From: Thermohalobaculum sp039180675
GTDB taxonomy: Bacteria; Pseudomonadota; Alphaproteobacteria; Rhodobacterales; Rhodobacteraceae
Length of the DNA: 64,000 nucleotides
Assembly: GCA_039180675.1 (NCBI GenBank)
Contig: JBCDDC010000011.1
Coordinates: 1-64,000 of the forward strand
Direction: 5' to 3'
In this document: one piece after another, positions 7,810-15,801 of the stretch
Numbering within the stretch: the first letter of the stretch is position 1
How the letters are laid out: the number at the start of each line of letters is the position of its first letter
Position numbers and translations under genes: made by a program
The notes under the pieces: model-generated
Told to the model about the DNA's origin: nothing
Seen by the model: the letters and a program-made list of their open reading frames with translations, nothing else
The model's database searches: none

Positions 7810-9126
7810 TCAGCGCCGCTGGCCCATCAGCGTATCGGGCAGCCAGGTTGCGATTTCCGGAAAGATGCAAAGGATCACGATGGCGATCACCATGCAGGCG
7901 ACGAAGGGGAGCGAGCCTGAGAGGATCGTCTTGAGCGGGATGTCCGGCGCAATACCATTGATGACATAGAGGTTGAGCCCGACCGGCGGCGAGATCAGGC
8001 CGATCTCCATATTAATCGTGAGCACCACAGCGAACCAGATCGGGTCGAAACCAGCGCCGGTGACGATTGGCAACAGGATCGGCGCCGTCATCAGGATCAC
8101 AGCCACTGGGGGCAAGAAGAAACCGGCGACTAACAGGAAGATATTGATGGCCAGCATCAGCCACCAGCGGTTCACGTCCAGCGTGCCGATCCACTCGGCA
8201 ATCGACTGGGTGATGAACAGACTCGACAGCATGTAGGAGAAGACGCCTGCAGCGCCGATGATGAACATGATCATCACCGACTCTCGGGTCGAGTCGCGCA
8301 TCACTGTCCAGATCGCGCCAAAGCTCCAGAGCTTGTAGATGATCACGGCGACCAGGATGCACATGAGCGCGCCGACGGCAGCAGTCTCCGACGGCGTCGC
8401 GATTCCCCCGTAGAGCGCATAGAGCACCCCGATGATGATCGCGATGAACGGGAGCACGCGAGGCAGGATCTCGAACTTCTGCCGCCAGGTGAAGCTCTTG
8501 CGCGCCAGCGCCATCTCGCCGCCCTGGCGCCAGGTGTCGTAGATCGACCAGACCATGAAGAGACCGACAAGCAGAAGGCCCGGGAAGACACCCGCGAGGA
8601 AGAGCCGCCCGATCGAAGTCTCAGTTGCAATCCCGTAGACGATCATGGTGACCGAAGGCGGGATCAGGATGCCGAGCGTCCCGCCTGCAGCGATCGAACC
8701 TGCCGCGACGCCATCGGGGAAGCCGCGTTTGCGCATCTCGGGGATCCCCATCTTGCCAATGGCGGCGCAGGTGGCCGGGCTTGAGCCAGACATCGCGGCG
8801 AAGAGCGCGCAAGCGCCGAGGTTGGAGATCACTAGACCGCCCGGGACGCGGGTGAGCCATCGGTCAAGCGCCTCGTATAGATCCGCCCCCGCCCGGGTCG
8901 AGGCGATTGCCGCCCCCATAATGATGAACATCGGGATCGAAAGCAGCGCGAAATTGTCGAGCTTGCCGAAGAAGATCTCCGGCAGAAGTTCCAACGAGCG
9001 CACGCCGTCGAAGATGATTAGGAAACCGGCAGATACGATAAGAAGGCCGGTCGCGACCGAAACACCTGAGAAAAGTACGACGATCGTGGCCAGCGCTACC
9101 AATGCGCCGAGGACGAGGGGGTCCAT
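7810..9126 (-). CDS. TRAP transporter large permease, DctM type
   Basis: A 438-residue, very hydrophobic protein of the DctM family, the 12-helix subunit that couples sodium entry to substrate uptake. Family segments include PMFIIMGAAIASTRAGADLY, GSSPATCAAIGKMGIPEM, GTLGILIPPSVTMIVYGI and TPSETAAVGAL. Its ATG overlaps the stop of the DctQ gene by four bases (ATGA), so translation is coupled. It is the last gene of the dctP-dctQ-dctM unit and is convergent with the iron alcohol dehydrogenase, with a 21-base gap. The substrate is probably an organic acid or related anion but is not determined. Confidence 0.95.
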   Translation of the reverse strand: MDPLVLGALVALATIVVLFSGVSVATGLLIVSAGFLIIFDGVRSLELLPEIFFGKLDNFALLSIPMFIIMGAAIASTRAGADLYEALDRWLTRVPGGLVISNLGACALFAAMSGSSPATCAAIGKMGIPEMRKRGFPDGVAAGSIAAGGTLGILIPPSVTMIVYGIATETSIGRLFLAGVFPGLLLVGLFMVWSIYDTWRQGGEMALARKSFTWRQKFEILPRVLPFIAIIIGVLYALYGGIATPSETAAVGALMCILVAVIIYKLWSFGAIWTVMRDSTRESVMIMFIIGAAGVFSYMLSSLFITQSIAEWIGTLDVNRWWLMLAINIFLLVAGFFLPPVAVILMTAPILLPIVTGAGFDPIWFAVVLTINMEIGLISPPVGLNLYVINGIAPDIPLKTILSGSLPFVACMVIAIVILCIFPEIATWLPDTLMGQRR

Positions 9127-9692
9127 CAGGTGCTCCCCAACGTGGCATCATCCTCGAGGTCGAAGGGCTTCGATTGCCTGGTCATAACCGCGAGGAAATC
9201 GGCGAAAAGCTGGAGCAGGTAGAGCCCGAAGCCGACGGGCAGTGCAAGATACGGCACCCAAAGCTTGGCGGCCCAAACCGTGTCAGACGTCCAGCCGCGC
9301 GACCACGCGATGTGCCAGAGCTCGAAACCATAGAAGGTCATGACTCCGATCACCGCGATCGACGTTGCAAAGGTAATGCAGGCCAGAAAGATCCGAAGCT
9401 TCGCTGGCAACAGTCTCGGGAGCAGATCCACGTTCACATGGCCTCGCAGAAGCTGCACATAAGGCAGCCCGATCATGGTGGCTGCGACCATCAGATAGAT
9501 GACGACCTCTGTCTGCCAGACCGTTGACTCGTTGAGCAGGTATCGCACCCAGATCATCTGGCACGTGATCGCGACGGCGGCGACGATCATGAAGGCCGCG
9601 GCCACCCCGCAGATCGTCGAGAGGGCCGCGACGACCCGGTAAAACAACGTGCGCGGCCTGTCAGGCGCATGTGAAGAGGCCAGCGTCGCCAT
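9126..9692 (-). CDS. TRAP transporter small permease, DctQ type
   Basis: A 188-residue four-helix membrane protein. Hydrophobic stretches are VVAALSTICGVAAAFMIVAA, VVIYLMVAATMIGLPY, FLACITFATSIAVIGVMTFY and WVPYLALPVGFGLYLLQLF, with the conserved RGHVNVDLL loop after helix two. DctQ packs against DctM and is required for TRAP activity. It is separated from the binding-protein gene by a 77-base spacer containing a strong hairpin (9727-9754) and overlaps dctM by four bases. This is the usual arrangement when much more binding protein than permease is needed. Confidence 0.92.
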   Translation of the reverse strand: MATLASSHAPDRPRTLFYRVVAALSTICGVAAAFMIVAAVAITCQMIWVRYLLNESTVWQTEVVIYLMVAATMIGLPYVQLLRGHVNVDLLPRLLPAKLRIFLACITFATSIAVIGVMTFYGFELWHIAWSRGWTSDTVWAAKLWVPYLALPVGFGLYLLQLFADFLAVMTRQSKPFDLEDDATLGST

Positions 9693-9726
9693 GCCGGATC
9701 TCCTGAGTTCTGTTTGGGAAGAGTGC

Positions 9727-9754
9727 GCTCCCCGGCGGAGTGCCGCCAGGGAGC
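9727..9754 (-). terminator. Intercistronic hairpin between dctP- and dctQ-type genes
   Basis: GCTCCC and GGGAGC arms enclose a second GGCGG-agtg-CCGCC stem with a single mismatch, a 28-base hairpin directly downstream of the binding-protein gene. There is no T-run, so it more likely protects the 3' end of the upstream message or partly attenuates the permease genes than acts as a full terminator. Confidence 0.55.
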
Positions 9755-9769
9755 CTCATTCAACTGCGC

Positions 9770-10756
9770 TTACTCGACCGCGAGCGCCATATCGAGCAGC
9801 TTCTGACCGGCGGGCACCTGCTCCAGGAACTGCTTGTAGGAGGTCTCCTTGGCAATCGCGCGCCATTCCTCGAACTCGTCAGGCGTCATCTCTTTGATCT
9901 CGACGCCGTTCGATTTGTAGACCTCGACCGCGCTGGCATCCTGGCTCTTGGCCTCGTTCAGGTAAAAGGCCTCGGCCTTCTTCGCGCCTGCCAGGATCGC
10001 GTCCTGCTGCTTCTTAGTCAGTCCGTCAAAGGTCGCTTTGTTCATAAGAAGCGGCTGGTACATGAACCAGAGCGCGACATCGCCTGCCGGGGTAAAGCAC
10101 TTCGCCTGCTCGTAGATCCGATAGCTCACGAAGCTCGATGATGAGGTGTTCGCACCGCCCAGAACGCCGGTCTGCATGGCGTTATAGATCTCAGAAGATG
10201 CCATCGAAGCGATCGAAGCTCCGGCGCCCGCGAGCATCTGTTCGAACGCCTTACCGGCCGCGCGCATTTGTACACCCTGGGCATCCGATGGCGAGGTGAT
10301 GCACTTGTCTTTGCCGACGAAACCGCCAGCCAAATAGCCGTGCACGAGCACCATGACGTCATCTTCCGCCATCAGCTTCTCAAGCTCGCCCATGAAGGCG
10401 CTCTCATTGAGCCGCGCGGCATGGTCATGGTTCTTCACCAGACCGGGCATCAAGGTCAGATTGTACTCTGGCCGCTGACCACCTGCGTATGCGAGCGGAA
10501 AGACGCTCATGTCGAGCTGCCCGCGGCTCAGGGGCTTGTACTGCTCGCGAGGCTTGAACAGAGACTTCGACGGGAAGATCTTGATCTCAAGCCCGACATC
10601 CGCCGCGGCGACCTCATCCGCGACGATTTCCGCAACTTTGTGGCGGACGTCCTTGGTCGACCATTGATGGGACAGGCGAAGTTCGGCCGCCTGAGCAATG
10701 CCTGCAGCGGCCATGATCGCCGCGCTGAGCGCGGCGGTCCGTAGAAGTGTTTTCAT
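9770..10756 (-). CDS. TRAP transporter substrate-binding protein, DctP type
   Basis: A 328-residue periplasmic binding protein. The signal peptide is MKTLLRTAALSAAIMAAAGI followed by AQA/AE, with cleavage near residue 23. RLSHQWSTKDVRHKVAEIV opens the mature domain in the way typical of the DctP family, and GVQMRAAGKAFEQMLAGAGA, near 160-180, holds the conserved Arg that pairs with substrate carboxylates in many members. ATG 10756 is preceded by GGGAGG. It is the first gene of the TRAP unit. The ligand is unknown, and the neighbouring oxygenases and dehydrogenase suggest a catabolic substrate. Confidence 0.93.
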   Translation of the reverse strand: MKTLLRTAALSAAIMAAAGIAQAAELRLSHQWSTKDVRHKVAEIVADEVAAADVGLEIKIFPSKSLFKPREQYKPLSRGQLDMSVFPLAYAGGQRPEYNLTLMPGLVKNHDHAARLNESAFMGELEKLMAEDDVMVLVHGYLAGGFVGKDKCITSPSDAQGVQMRAAGKAFEQMLAGAGASIASMASSEIYNAMQTGVLGGANTSSSSFVSYRIYEQAKCFTPAGDVALWFMYQPLLMNKATFDGLTKKQQDAILAGAKKAEAFYLNEAKSQDASAVEVYKSNGVEIKEMTPDEFEEWRAIAKETSYKQFLEQVPAGQKLLDMALAVE

Positions 10757-11048
10757 CGGTTCCTCCCAATTGGATCTTCCGCCCTACTCCGGCGGATATG
10801 CTTGGGGCACCCAGACGCCCACGCGAGGAAGTCGACCTATGTTAGCCGATCCACCCAGGTGCCTTGTTGTACCGGGCGGGAGCTTTGCGCATCTGATCGC
10901 CGCAGACAATCCTCTCGACAGCACTTTCTCGCGGGTTGGCGCGGAGAGGAAAACTTGGAAAAGCTACGACAGCATCTTGTTAGGGAGACTGGAGCCCAGC
11001 GATTGTGCCAATCGCACTATCCATCCAGAGTAAATGGATCGCGCGCTG
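10757..11048. other. Intergenic region upstream of the TRAP operon
   Basis: About 290 bases with no convincing coding potential. It should hold the promoter of the TRAP operon next to 10756. A short hairpin GCGATTG-tgc-CAATCGC at 10999-11015 lies just past the end of the TadE-like gene and could end its transcript, but no T-run follows. Confidence 0.4.
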
Positions 11049-11675
11049 CTACACTGCGTTTGGACAGAAATCTGTGTCGTTTACACCTTCGTATGGCACG
11101 CTGTTCTCGACAAACCGTGGCCGGGTCACCAGCTCGAACCGCCATGTCTGAGCTCCAATTCCGACATTGAAGGCAGGCCGCCATCTGGCGATCAGTTCGA
11201 CGAGGATAATCGACTCCTGTGGTGCCATTGTTGGCAAAAATGGCAGCGGATCGCCATCGGCCGTCAGCAGGTCATCGTCCGTGATCGGCTCGAATGGCTC
11301 AGTCACATCTACTGTGGTGTAGGGCGCTGACCACTGCACTGCGTAACGATTGTCTTCAAAACAGATGTTCGAGATTCTAAGGCGTCGCTGGTCCAGATCA
11401 ACGCCCAGCATCTTGTCGACTACATCAGCTATCCTTTGTGCCTCATCGTCGTTGAAAGTGTTGACTCGACTGGCAATATCCGATGCGGCATATGCGACTT
11501 TCGCCGTTTGGCTGCTGCTTCTGAAAGCATCCCAGAACTCGAAACTGCCGACCAATACAAATGCGTAGAGAGGCATCAGGATCGCAAACTCAATGGAGAT
11601 CTGACCGCCTTCGCAGCGCAGGAAACTGCCAAATTGGCCCTTCAATTGCGAAATTCTAGATCGAGTTCCTCGCAT
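11049..11675 (-). CDS. TadE-like pilus/envelope assembly protein (second TadE copy)
   Basis: About 208 residues. The N-terminal segment GGQISIEFAILMPLYAFVLVG is a TadE/TadG-type membrane anchor with the hydrophobic stretch preceded by a conserved Glu-Phe. The remaining roughly 150 residues are predicted to lie outside the cytoplasm and match no motif I recognise. The start is uncertain: ATG 11675 or TTG 11681, six bases after the preceding gene. It is the last gene of a three-gene group (VWA-TadG, TadE, TadE). TadE proteins are pseudopilin-like components of the Flp/Tad system, but no Tad motor or secretin genes are in this window, so these may be a separate envelope module. Confidence 0.8.
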   Translation of the reverse strand: MRGTRSRISQLKGQFGSFLRCEGGQISIEFAILMPLYAFVLVGSFEFWDAFRSSSQTAKVAYAASDIASRVNTFNDDEAQRIADVVDKMLGVDLDQRRLRISNICFEDNRYAVQWSAPYTTVDVTEPFEPITDDDLLTADGDPLPFLPTMAPQESIILVELIARWRPAFNVGIGAQTWRFELVTRPRFVENSVPYEGVNDTDFCPNAV

Positions 11676-11687
11676 GCCCAAAATCCA

Positions 11688-12221
11688 TCAGTTTGGTTCG
11701 TTCATGAACGCGGTGAAGGCCACCATCTGATAACCACCTGACTCCGCCAGAGGCATACTGAGGCCAAAACCCAAGCCCGGGATAAGCGGAGCGGTCAGGA
11801 AACAAGCGCGAATGAACATGATCTCCCCGGCAGCACCCGGAATGAAGTTATCCAGCGGATCTACCTGAACCTCCGCGTTTCGATTGATACATGTCGGTTG
11901 ATTCTGGGGGAAATCAGCATCTGCATCGAACTCCCGCAATTCCACGAGGAGGTTGTCCTCACACCCCCCGAGGGTTGAGAACTGGCAAATTCTATCTTTG
12001 ATGTATGTGTGGGCATCGACACCTGGCGGAGGTTCCCTTCCGAGCCGCAGGTCGCGCGATGCCATGTCCAAGCCGCGCTCGAGCAAGACATACCGGGTCG
12101 CCAGATATCCAATCTCGACGACCGAAAGGAACAACACCATTACCGCCGGGAACACGATTGCGAATTCGATTGAAGCGCTCCCGTGCTCATCTCGCAGAAA
12201 GTATCTGATTGCGTTCCGCAT
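11688..12221 (-). CDS. TadE-like pilus/envelope assembly protein (first TadE copy)
   Basis: A 177-residue protein opening with RDEHGSASIEFAIVFPAVMV, the standard TadE signature of a charged N-terminus, Ser-Ile-Glu-Phe and one transmembrane helix. The C-terminal part has paired cysteines that could form disulfides outside the cytoplasm. ATG 12221 has GGAGG nine bases upstream. It follows the VWA-domain gene by 33 bases and precedes the second TadE-like gene by 12 bases or fewer, so all three are likely one operon. The function is inferred from the family: surface pilus assembly or a related envelope structure. Confidence 0.85.
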   Translation of the reverse strand: MRNAIRYFLRDEHGSASIEFAIVFPAVMVLFLSVVEIGYLATRYVLLERGLDMASRDLRLGREPPPGVDAHTYIKDRICQFSTLGGCEDNLLVELREFDADADFPQNQPTCINRNAEVQVDPLDNFIPGAAGEIMFIRACFLTAPLIPGLGFGLSMPLAESGGYQMVAFTAFMNEPN

Positions 12222-12254
12222 CGACTTTTTCCTCCGCCGGTCTGGCCAGAAAAA

Positions 12255-13862
12255 TCAGAAGTTCAGTTGTAAGTCCACGATTTGGTCGGCTATGGCTTGG
12301 AAGATAGTATCAAGTTGAGCCCCTTCAGCTTCGAAGTAGGTCTCCACAAAAGCGTCCGGATCAGCTCCAATCGGACGTGCACAGCTTCTCAACTGCTCCA
12401 ACGCAATGGGTTCGTCCGCCATTTCAAAGCCGATCGTATAGATCAGCAATCCGCCGTCATTCGGGTCTGGCCTGAGTTGTCCCTTCTGCTTTAGGGCCGT
12501 ACAAATCCGCTGAAGATCGATATTCGCTTCACCGCCAGTAACCCGCTCGGGTCCGCTGCCCTCGACAATAATGAACTCATCCGAGTTCACATTGTTTTCG
12601 TCGTAGAATTCAGCGGCTTCGGTTTCCGTCGGGAACGCGCCATATGCGGCATCTGTAATCGAGTTCAAGCGAGTGTTCCTACCATCTGTCATTAGAACAA
12701 TAAATTTACGTGCAGAGTCATCATTCCAGTCATGCGGGTAGGCCGCAAAGCTAGCCGGCAACTCGTCACGGTCTATCAGATCTTGCATTATCGGTGCAGC
12801 TGCTGGATCTAACAAAGAGACACCGAATTTCATTCCAATCTGTGCAGCCGTCCAGCGTTCGGTCGTCAGACTGTTCACATAGTTAGTCAACTGCACCCGG
12901 TTATTTGTGAATGTTTGAAAGCTGTTGTTCTCTTGATTGGGGCAACCGTAGACTATGCTTCCGTCATCTCGCACGCGCTCCTGATATCGACGCGATTGGT
13001 CAATTTCGTCACCAACGCCCATGCCGATCGCAGTATCTGTGAAGTCTAGATCTTCGAATGCGAAACAGGTCGAGAAAGAGTGGTGGCGGTTGAAACCAAG
13101 ATAGAGCTGATCAGCTACTCGCTCAGGGACGGCTACTCTAGACGAAAAAGGCACCACTGAAATCACTACATTGTCTGTGTCGCCTCCAAGGACAATTCCA
13201 AAAAAAGTCTCGGTAGCCTGTTTCAATAATTCTATCTTCTCGATCTCCTCGGTGCCGATGATTTCGTTATTCTCGTCCCTAATCGGGATATCCGTGTTTT
13301 CTCCCATCGACCCCGAAATGTCCAACACCAGCACGATCTCCGTCTTGACCGGGATTTCCTGAATAGCTCCCGCGCCAACGACGACATCGAATTGGTCTAG
13401 ACCGACCATTCTGAAGAAGATGGTTGGAACCGCAGATCTCGCATTGGCGACGACGGAGCGTTCGTTCACACTGCTACCATTCAGTAAAACTTGGACCAAA
13501 GTTTCCTGACCCGCCATGTTCCGGGTAGAAACGTATTCGTTAACGATCCGCTCGGCGACTTGCTCTTCAGTCAGTTGCTCCTCGACCCCGTCGATGATGA
13601 TCGAACCTTTTAGTTCGGCGGACAGGTTCGTGGCCGCGAGTACGCCTCGGTCGATCGCGTTCTGCAGGTCCGCGCGCTGGATCTCATGGCGCATGAAATC
13701 GACGCCCATGCCGCCGAGGACGATCATCCAAATGAGGATCACAACCGTGAAAAGCGTTATCCCGCCGCGTTCGCTACCAGCGAACCGCCGCGCATAACCG
13801 GAGCAAAACCCATACTTATATAGCGACCGCTCAAGCCAGCGGCGTGTAGAATTCTGTTGCAT
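12255..13862 (-). CDS. TadG-like protein with von Willebrand factor A domain
   Basis: About 535 residues. An N-terminal TadE/TadG anchor (SERGGITLFTVVILIWMIVLG) is followed by a pilus-assembly-like region and then a VWA domain whose metal-ion-dependent adhesion motif reads VLDISGSMGEN (D-x-S-x-S), with a further VLMTDGRNTR segment. The C-terminus contains several Cys. VWA domains bind partners through a divalent cation, so this is a likely surface or periplasmic adhesion component. ATG 13862 has GGGG seven bases upstream. A GTG at 13901 would add 13 residues. Base composition of this three-gene group is lower in GC than its neighbours. Confidence 0.87.
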   Translation of the reverse strand: MQQNSTRRWLERSLYKYGFCSGYARRFAGSERGGITLFTVVILIWMIVLGGMGVDFMRHEIQRADLQNAIDRGVLAATNLSAELKGSIIIDGVEEQLTEEQVAERIVNEYVSTRNMAGQETLVQVLLNGSSVNERSVVANARSAVPTIFFRMVGLDQFDVVVGAGAIQEIPVKTEIVLVLDISGSMGENTDIPIRDENNEIIGTEEIEKIELLKQATETFFGIVLGGDTDNVVISVVPFSSRVAVPERVADQLYLGFNRHHSFSTCFAFEDLDFTDTAIGMGVGDEIDQSRRYQERVRDDGSIVYGCPNQENNSFQTFTNNRVQLTNYVNSLTTERWTAAQIGMKFGVSLLDPAAAPIMQDLIDRDELPASFAAYPHDWNDDSARKFIVLMTDGRNTRLNSITDAAYGAFPTETEAAEFYDENNVNSDEFIIVEGSGPERVTGGEANIDLQRICTALKQKGQLRPDPNDGGLLIYTIGFEMADEPIALEQLRSCARPIGADPDAFVETYFEAEGAQLDTIFQAIADQIVDLQLNF

Positions 13863-14191
13863 TTGAGTACCCCACGCAGACTCTGAATGCTTGTTACTCA
13901 CCCTCGCAAAATTAGTTTCTCACAAAAGCCGTAGATCCGCAGCAGAATCTGGCGGATTCGTGACTTCTGACCGATTTCGAGACAATTTTACTCAGTCTAA
14001 CACACCTTATGTTAAGAAATCTTCCAGGCAAATCTACCATCGGTTGCTCCGGCGGGCTCGCTACCGTGGGCTGTTTCACCGGAAAAGTGCGTGAAATCAG
14101 GCGATTCGGAGAATCGGCCTGCCCGCATCACGAGTCTCGGCAGTCTTTGGTCGCCTGTCACTCTGAGGTATTTCTTGCATGATGTCTTGCA
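13863..14191. other. Gene-free spacer between the TadG-like gene and the ABC1 kinase gene
   Basis: About 330 bases, rather AT-rich around 13960-14030, with no open frame I can support. It must hold the promoter of the TadG/TadE group next to 13862. A hairpin near 14102-14116 is listed separately. I see no tRNA or repeat. Confidence 0.5.
14102..14116 (-). terminator. Possible terminator hairpin after the ABC1 kinase gene
   Basis: Perfect inverted repeat CGATTC-gga-GAATCG, 75 bases beyond the stop of the ABC1 kinase gene on the minus strand. There is no clear T-run, so the call is weak. Confidence 0.3.
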
Positions 14192-15520
14192 TCAGACCGA
14201 GAGATGGCTCTCGACGATTTCACGGACTTTGACCCGCGCGCCCAGCCTGCTTGCGAGAAGAAAGATCCCAGCGAACTTGCGCTGAAGGTAGAGCACATCC
14301 ATCGGCGGTACGTGAACGAAAGTGCGGTCCTCGCCAAGCTGTTCACCTGCCGCGCGCAGCCGCGCCGCGAAGGACCCGTCGGCGAAATCGAAGGCGCCCT
14401 CGTGGCGCAGGGCTTCGAAGGCCAGGTTGATCATTCCGGTGACATCATCCTGGTGGTGCCTGGCGGTCGCCTCGTCGAAGAAGCCAACCTTCAGTCCTGC
14501 CTGCCTGATCATCTCGTGATCCCCGCTTAATCCGGCCTTCATGAGCAGGTCGTATTTGTCGGCCACATCCTGTCCGAAGCTGCGCGATGCGCCGAAGTCG
14601 AGCAGGATCACCTTCCGGTTTGCCCGATCGTATCGGAAGTTCGCAAAATTCGGATCCGTCTGCATCAGCCGGAACTCGAACAACTCGCGGAACAGGAGAT
14701 CGATGAGGTGGTGCATGATCTGGTCGCGCTCGGCCTGGTCGTCTTGTGCCATCTCCTCGATCGCGATCCCCTCGACATAGGTCATCGCGAGGATGTTCTG
14801 GGTCGTCAGATCCGGCTGGAGAACAGGCACGACGAACTGGGGAGCGTCGGCAAGCAACTCGGCGAAGCGCGCAAGCTGGCTTCCCTCGCGGTCATAATCC
14901 GCCTCCTCATGCAGCTGCCGCTTCGCTTCGGCAAGCAGGGGAGCGATATCCATGCCTTCGGGGATCAATCCTGAGACCCGGATCAGGGCGGCCACATTGT
15001 CGACGTCGCTGTCGATGCTTCGCCGCACGCCCGGATACTGGATTTTGATCGCGAGATCGCGCCCGTCGCGCGTCTTCGCCCGATGCACCTGGCCGATGGA
15101 AGCAGCGGCGACGGGTCTGACATCGAAGCTTTTGAACTGTCGGAGCCAATCACTGCCCCACTGGGCGTTCAGAACGCTCTTGAGCTGTTTCGGCGGCATA
15201 TAATCCGCGTCTGCCCTGAGCCGAGCGAGGATATCGGCGAGTTCCGGCGGAAGCAGATCGCCCGTATCCATGGACAAGAGCTGCCCAACCTTCATCGCTG
15301 CACCCCGCATCCGGGCAAGCTGATCGGCCAGACGGGACATGTTGGACGGCGTGAGCAGGAGATCCCGCATCGCGGGCCGCCGACCCCGCGACAGGTGCCT
15401 CGCCCCATCGATGGCCATCTCGCCCGCGATGCCCGATGCCATCGTTCCAAGCCGCGCCAATCGCGAAAGCCTGCTGCTGGGAACTGCGATGGGCCGGCTG
15501 GCGGCGCTTCTGGTTGTCAT
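14192..15520 (-). CDS. ABC1/UbiB-family atypical kinase (AarF-like)
   Basis: A 442-residue member of the UbiB/ADCK/ABC1 family. The family-specific KxGQ motif is KVGQLLSMD near residue 85, the Ala-rich nucleotide loop is AAASIGQVHRA, and the invariant lysine lies in AIKIQYPGV. The catalytic-loop equivalent (TDPNFANFRYD) and metal-binding VILLDFGA follow. Family members act in coenzyme Q synthesis and lipid homeostasis. This shorter soluble type, without the C-terminal membrane helices of UbiB itself, is often a second copy. ATG 15520 is chosen over 15613 because the conserved region follows it directly. It is divergent from the peptide exporter at 15802. Confidence 0.85.
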   Translation of the reverse strand: MTTRSAASRPIAVPSSRLSRLARLGTMASGIAGEMAIDGARHLSRGRRPAMRDLLLTPSNMSRLADQLARMRGAAMKVGQLLSMDTGDLLPPELADILARLRADADYMPPKQLKSVLNAQWGSDWLRQFKSFDVRPVAAASIGQVHRAKTRDGRDLAIKIQYPGVRRSIDSDVDNVAALIRVSGLIPEGMDIAPLLAEAKRQLHEEADYDREGSQLARFAELLADAPQFVVPVLQPDLTTQNILAMTYVEGIAIEEMAQDDQAERDQIMHHLIDLLFRELFEFRLMQTDPNFANFRYDRANRKVILLDFGASRSFGQDVADKYDLLMKAGLSGDHEMIRQAGLKVGFFDEATARHHQDDVTGMINLAFEALRHEGAFDFADGSFAARLRAAGEQLGEDRTFVHVPPMDVLYLQRKFAGIFLLASRLGARVKVREIVESHLSV

Positions 15521-15741
15521 GGTGTTTCCGTCAAAATCTTTGTGTTGGATGGGAGATATGTCAGCAAGAACAGCTGGAAATAGCCCTGCTGCCAGAATTC
15601 GTGCTGCGGTCAATCACTCCGCAGAGCGGACGGACCTCCTGCGCCGAGATAGTGAGCCAGCATTCGCTACAGTTGCTTGAAAACAGTTACTTGAAGCGAG
15701 CCACTGGCGGATTGATGAACGGCTTTGAGAAGTTCTCATTT

Positions 15742-15754
15742 TACTGAATCAGTA
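15742..15754. promoter_or_regulatory. Dyad in the promoter region of the peptide exporter operon
   Basis: Perfect inverted repeat TACTGA-a-TCAGTA, with outer GTTCT (15732-15736) and AGAAC (15754-15758) arms that extend the symmetry. It lies about 50 bases before the exporter's first gene in the spacer shared with the divergent ABC1 kinase gene. It is a candidate operator. The binding protein is unknown. Confidence 0.4.
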
Positions 15755-15801
15755 GAACAGGCGACACTGTTCGCGTTACAATTGCGTTGATTGGGGATGC
15801 C

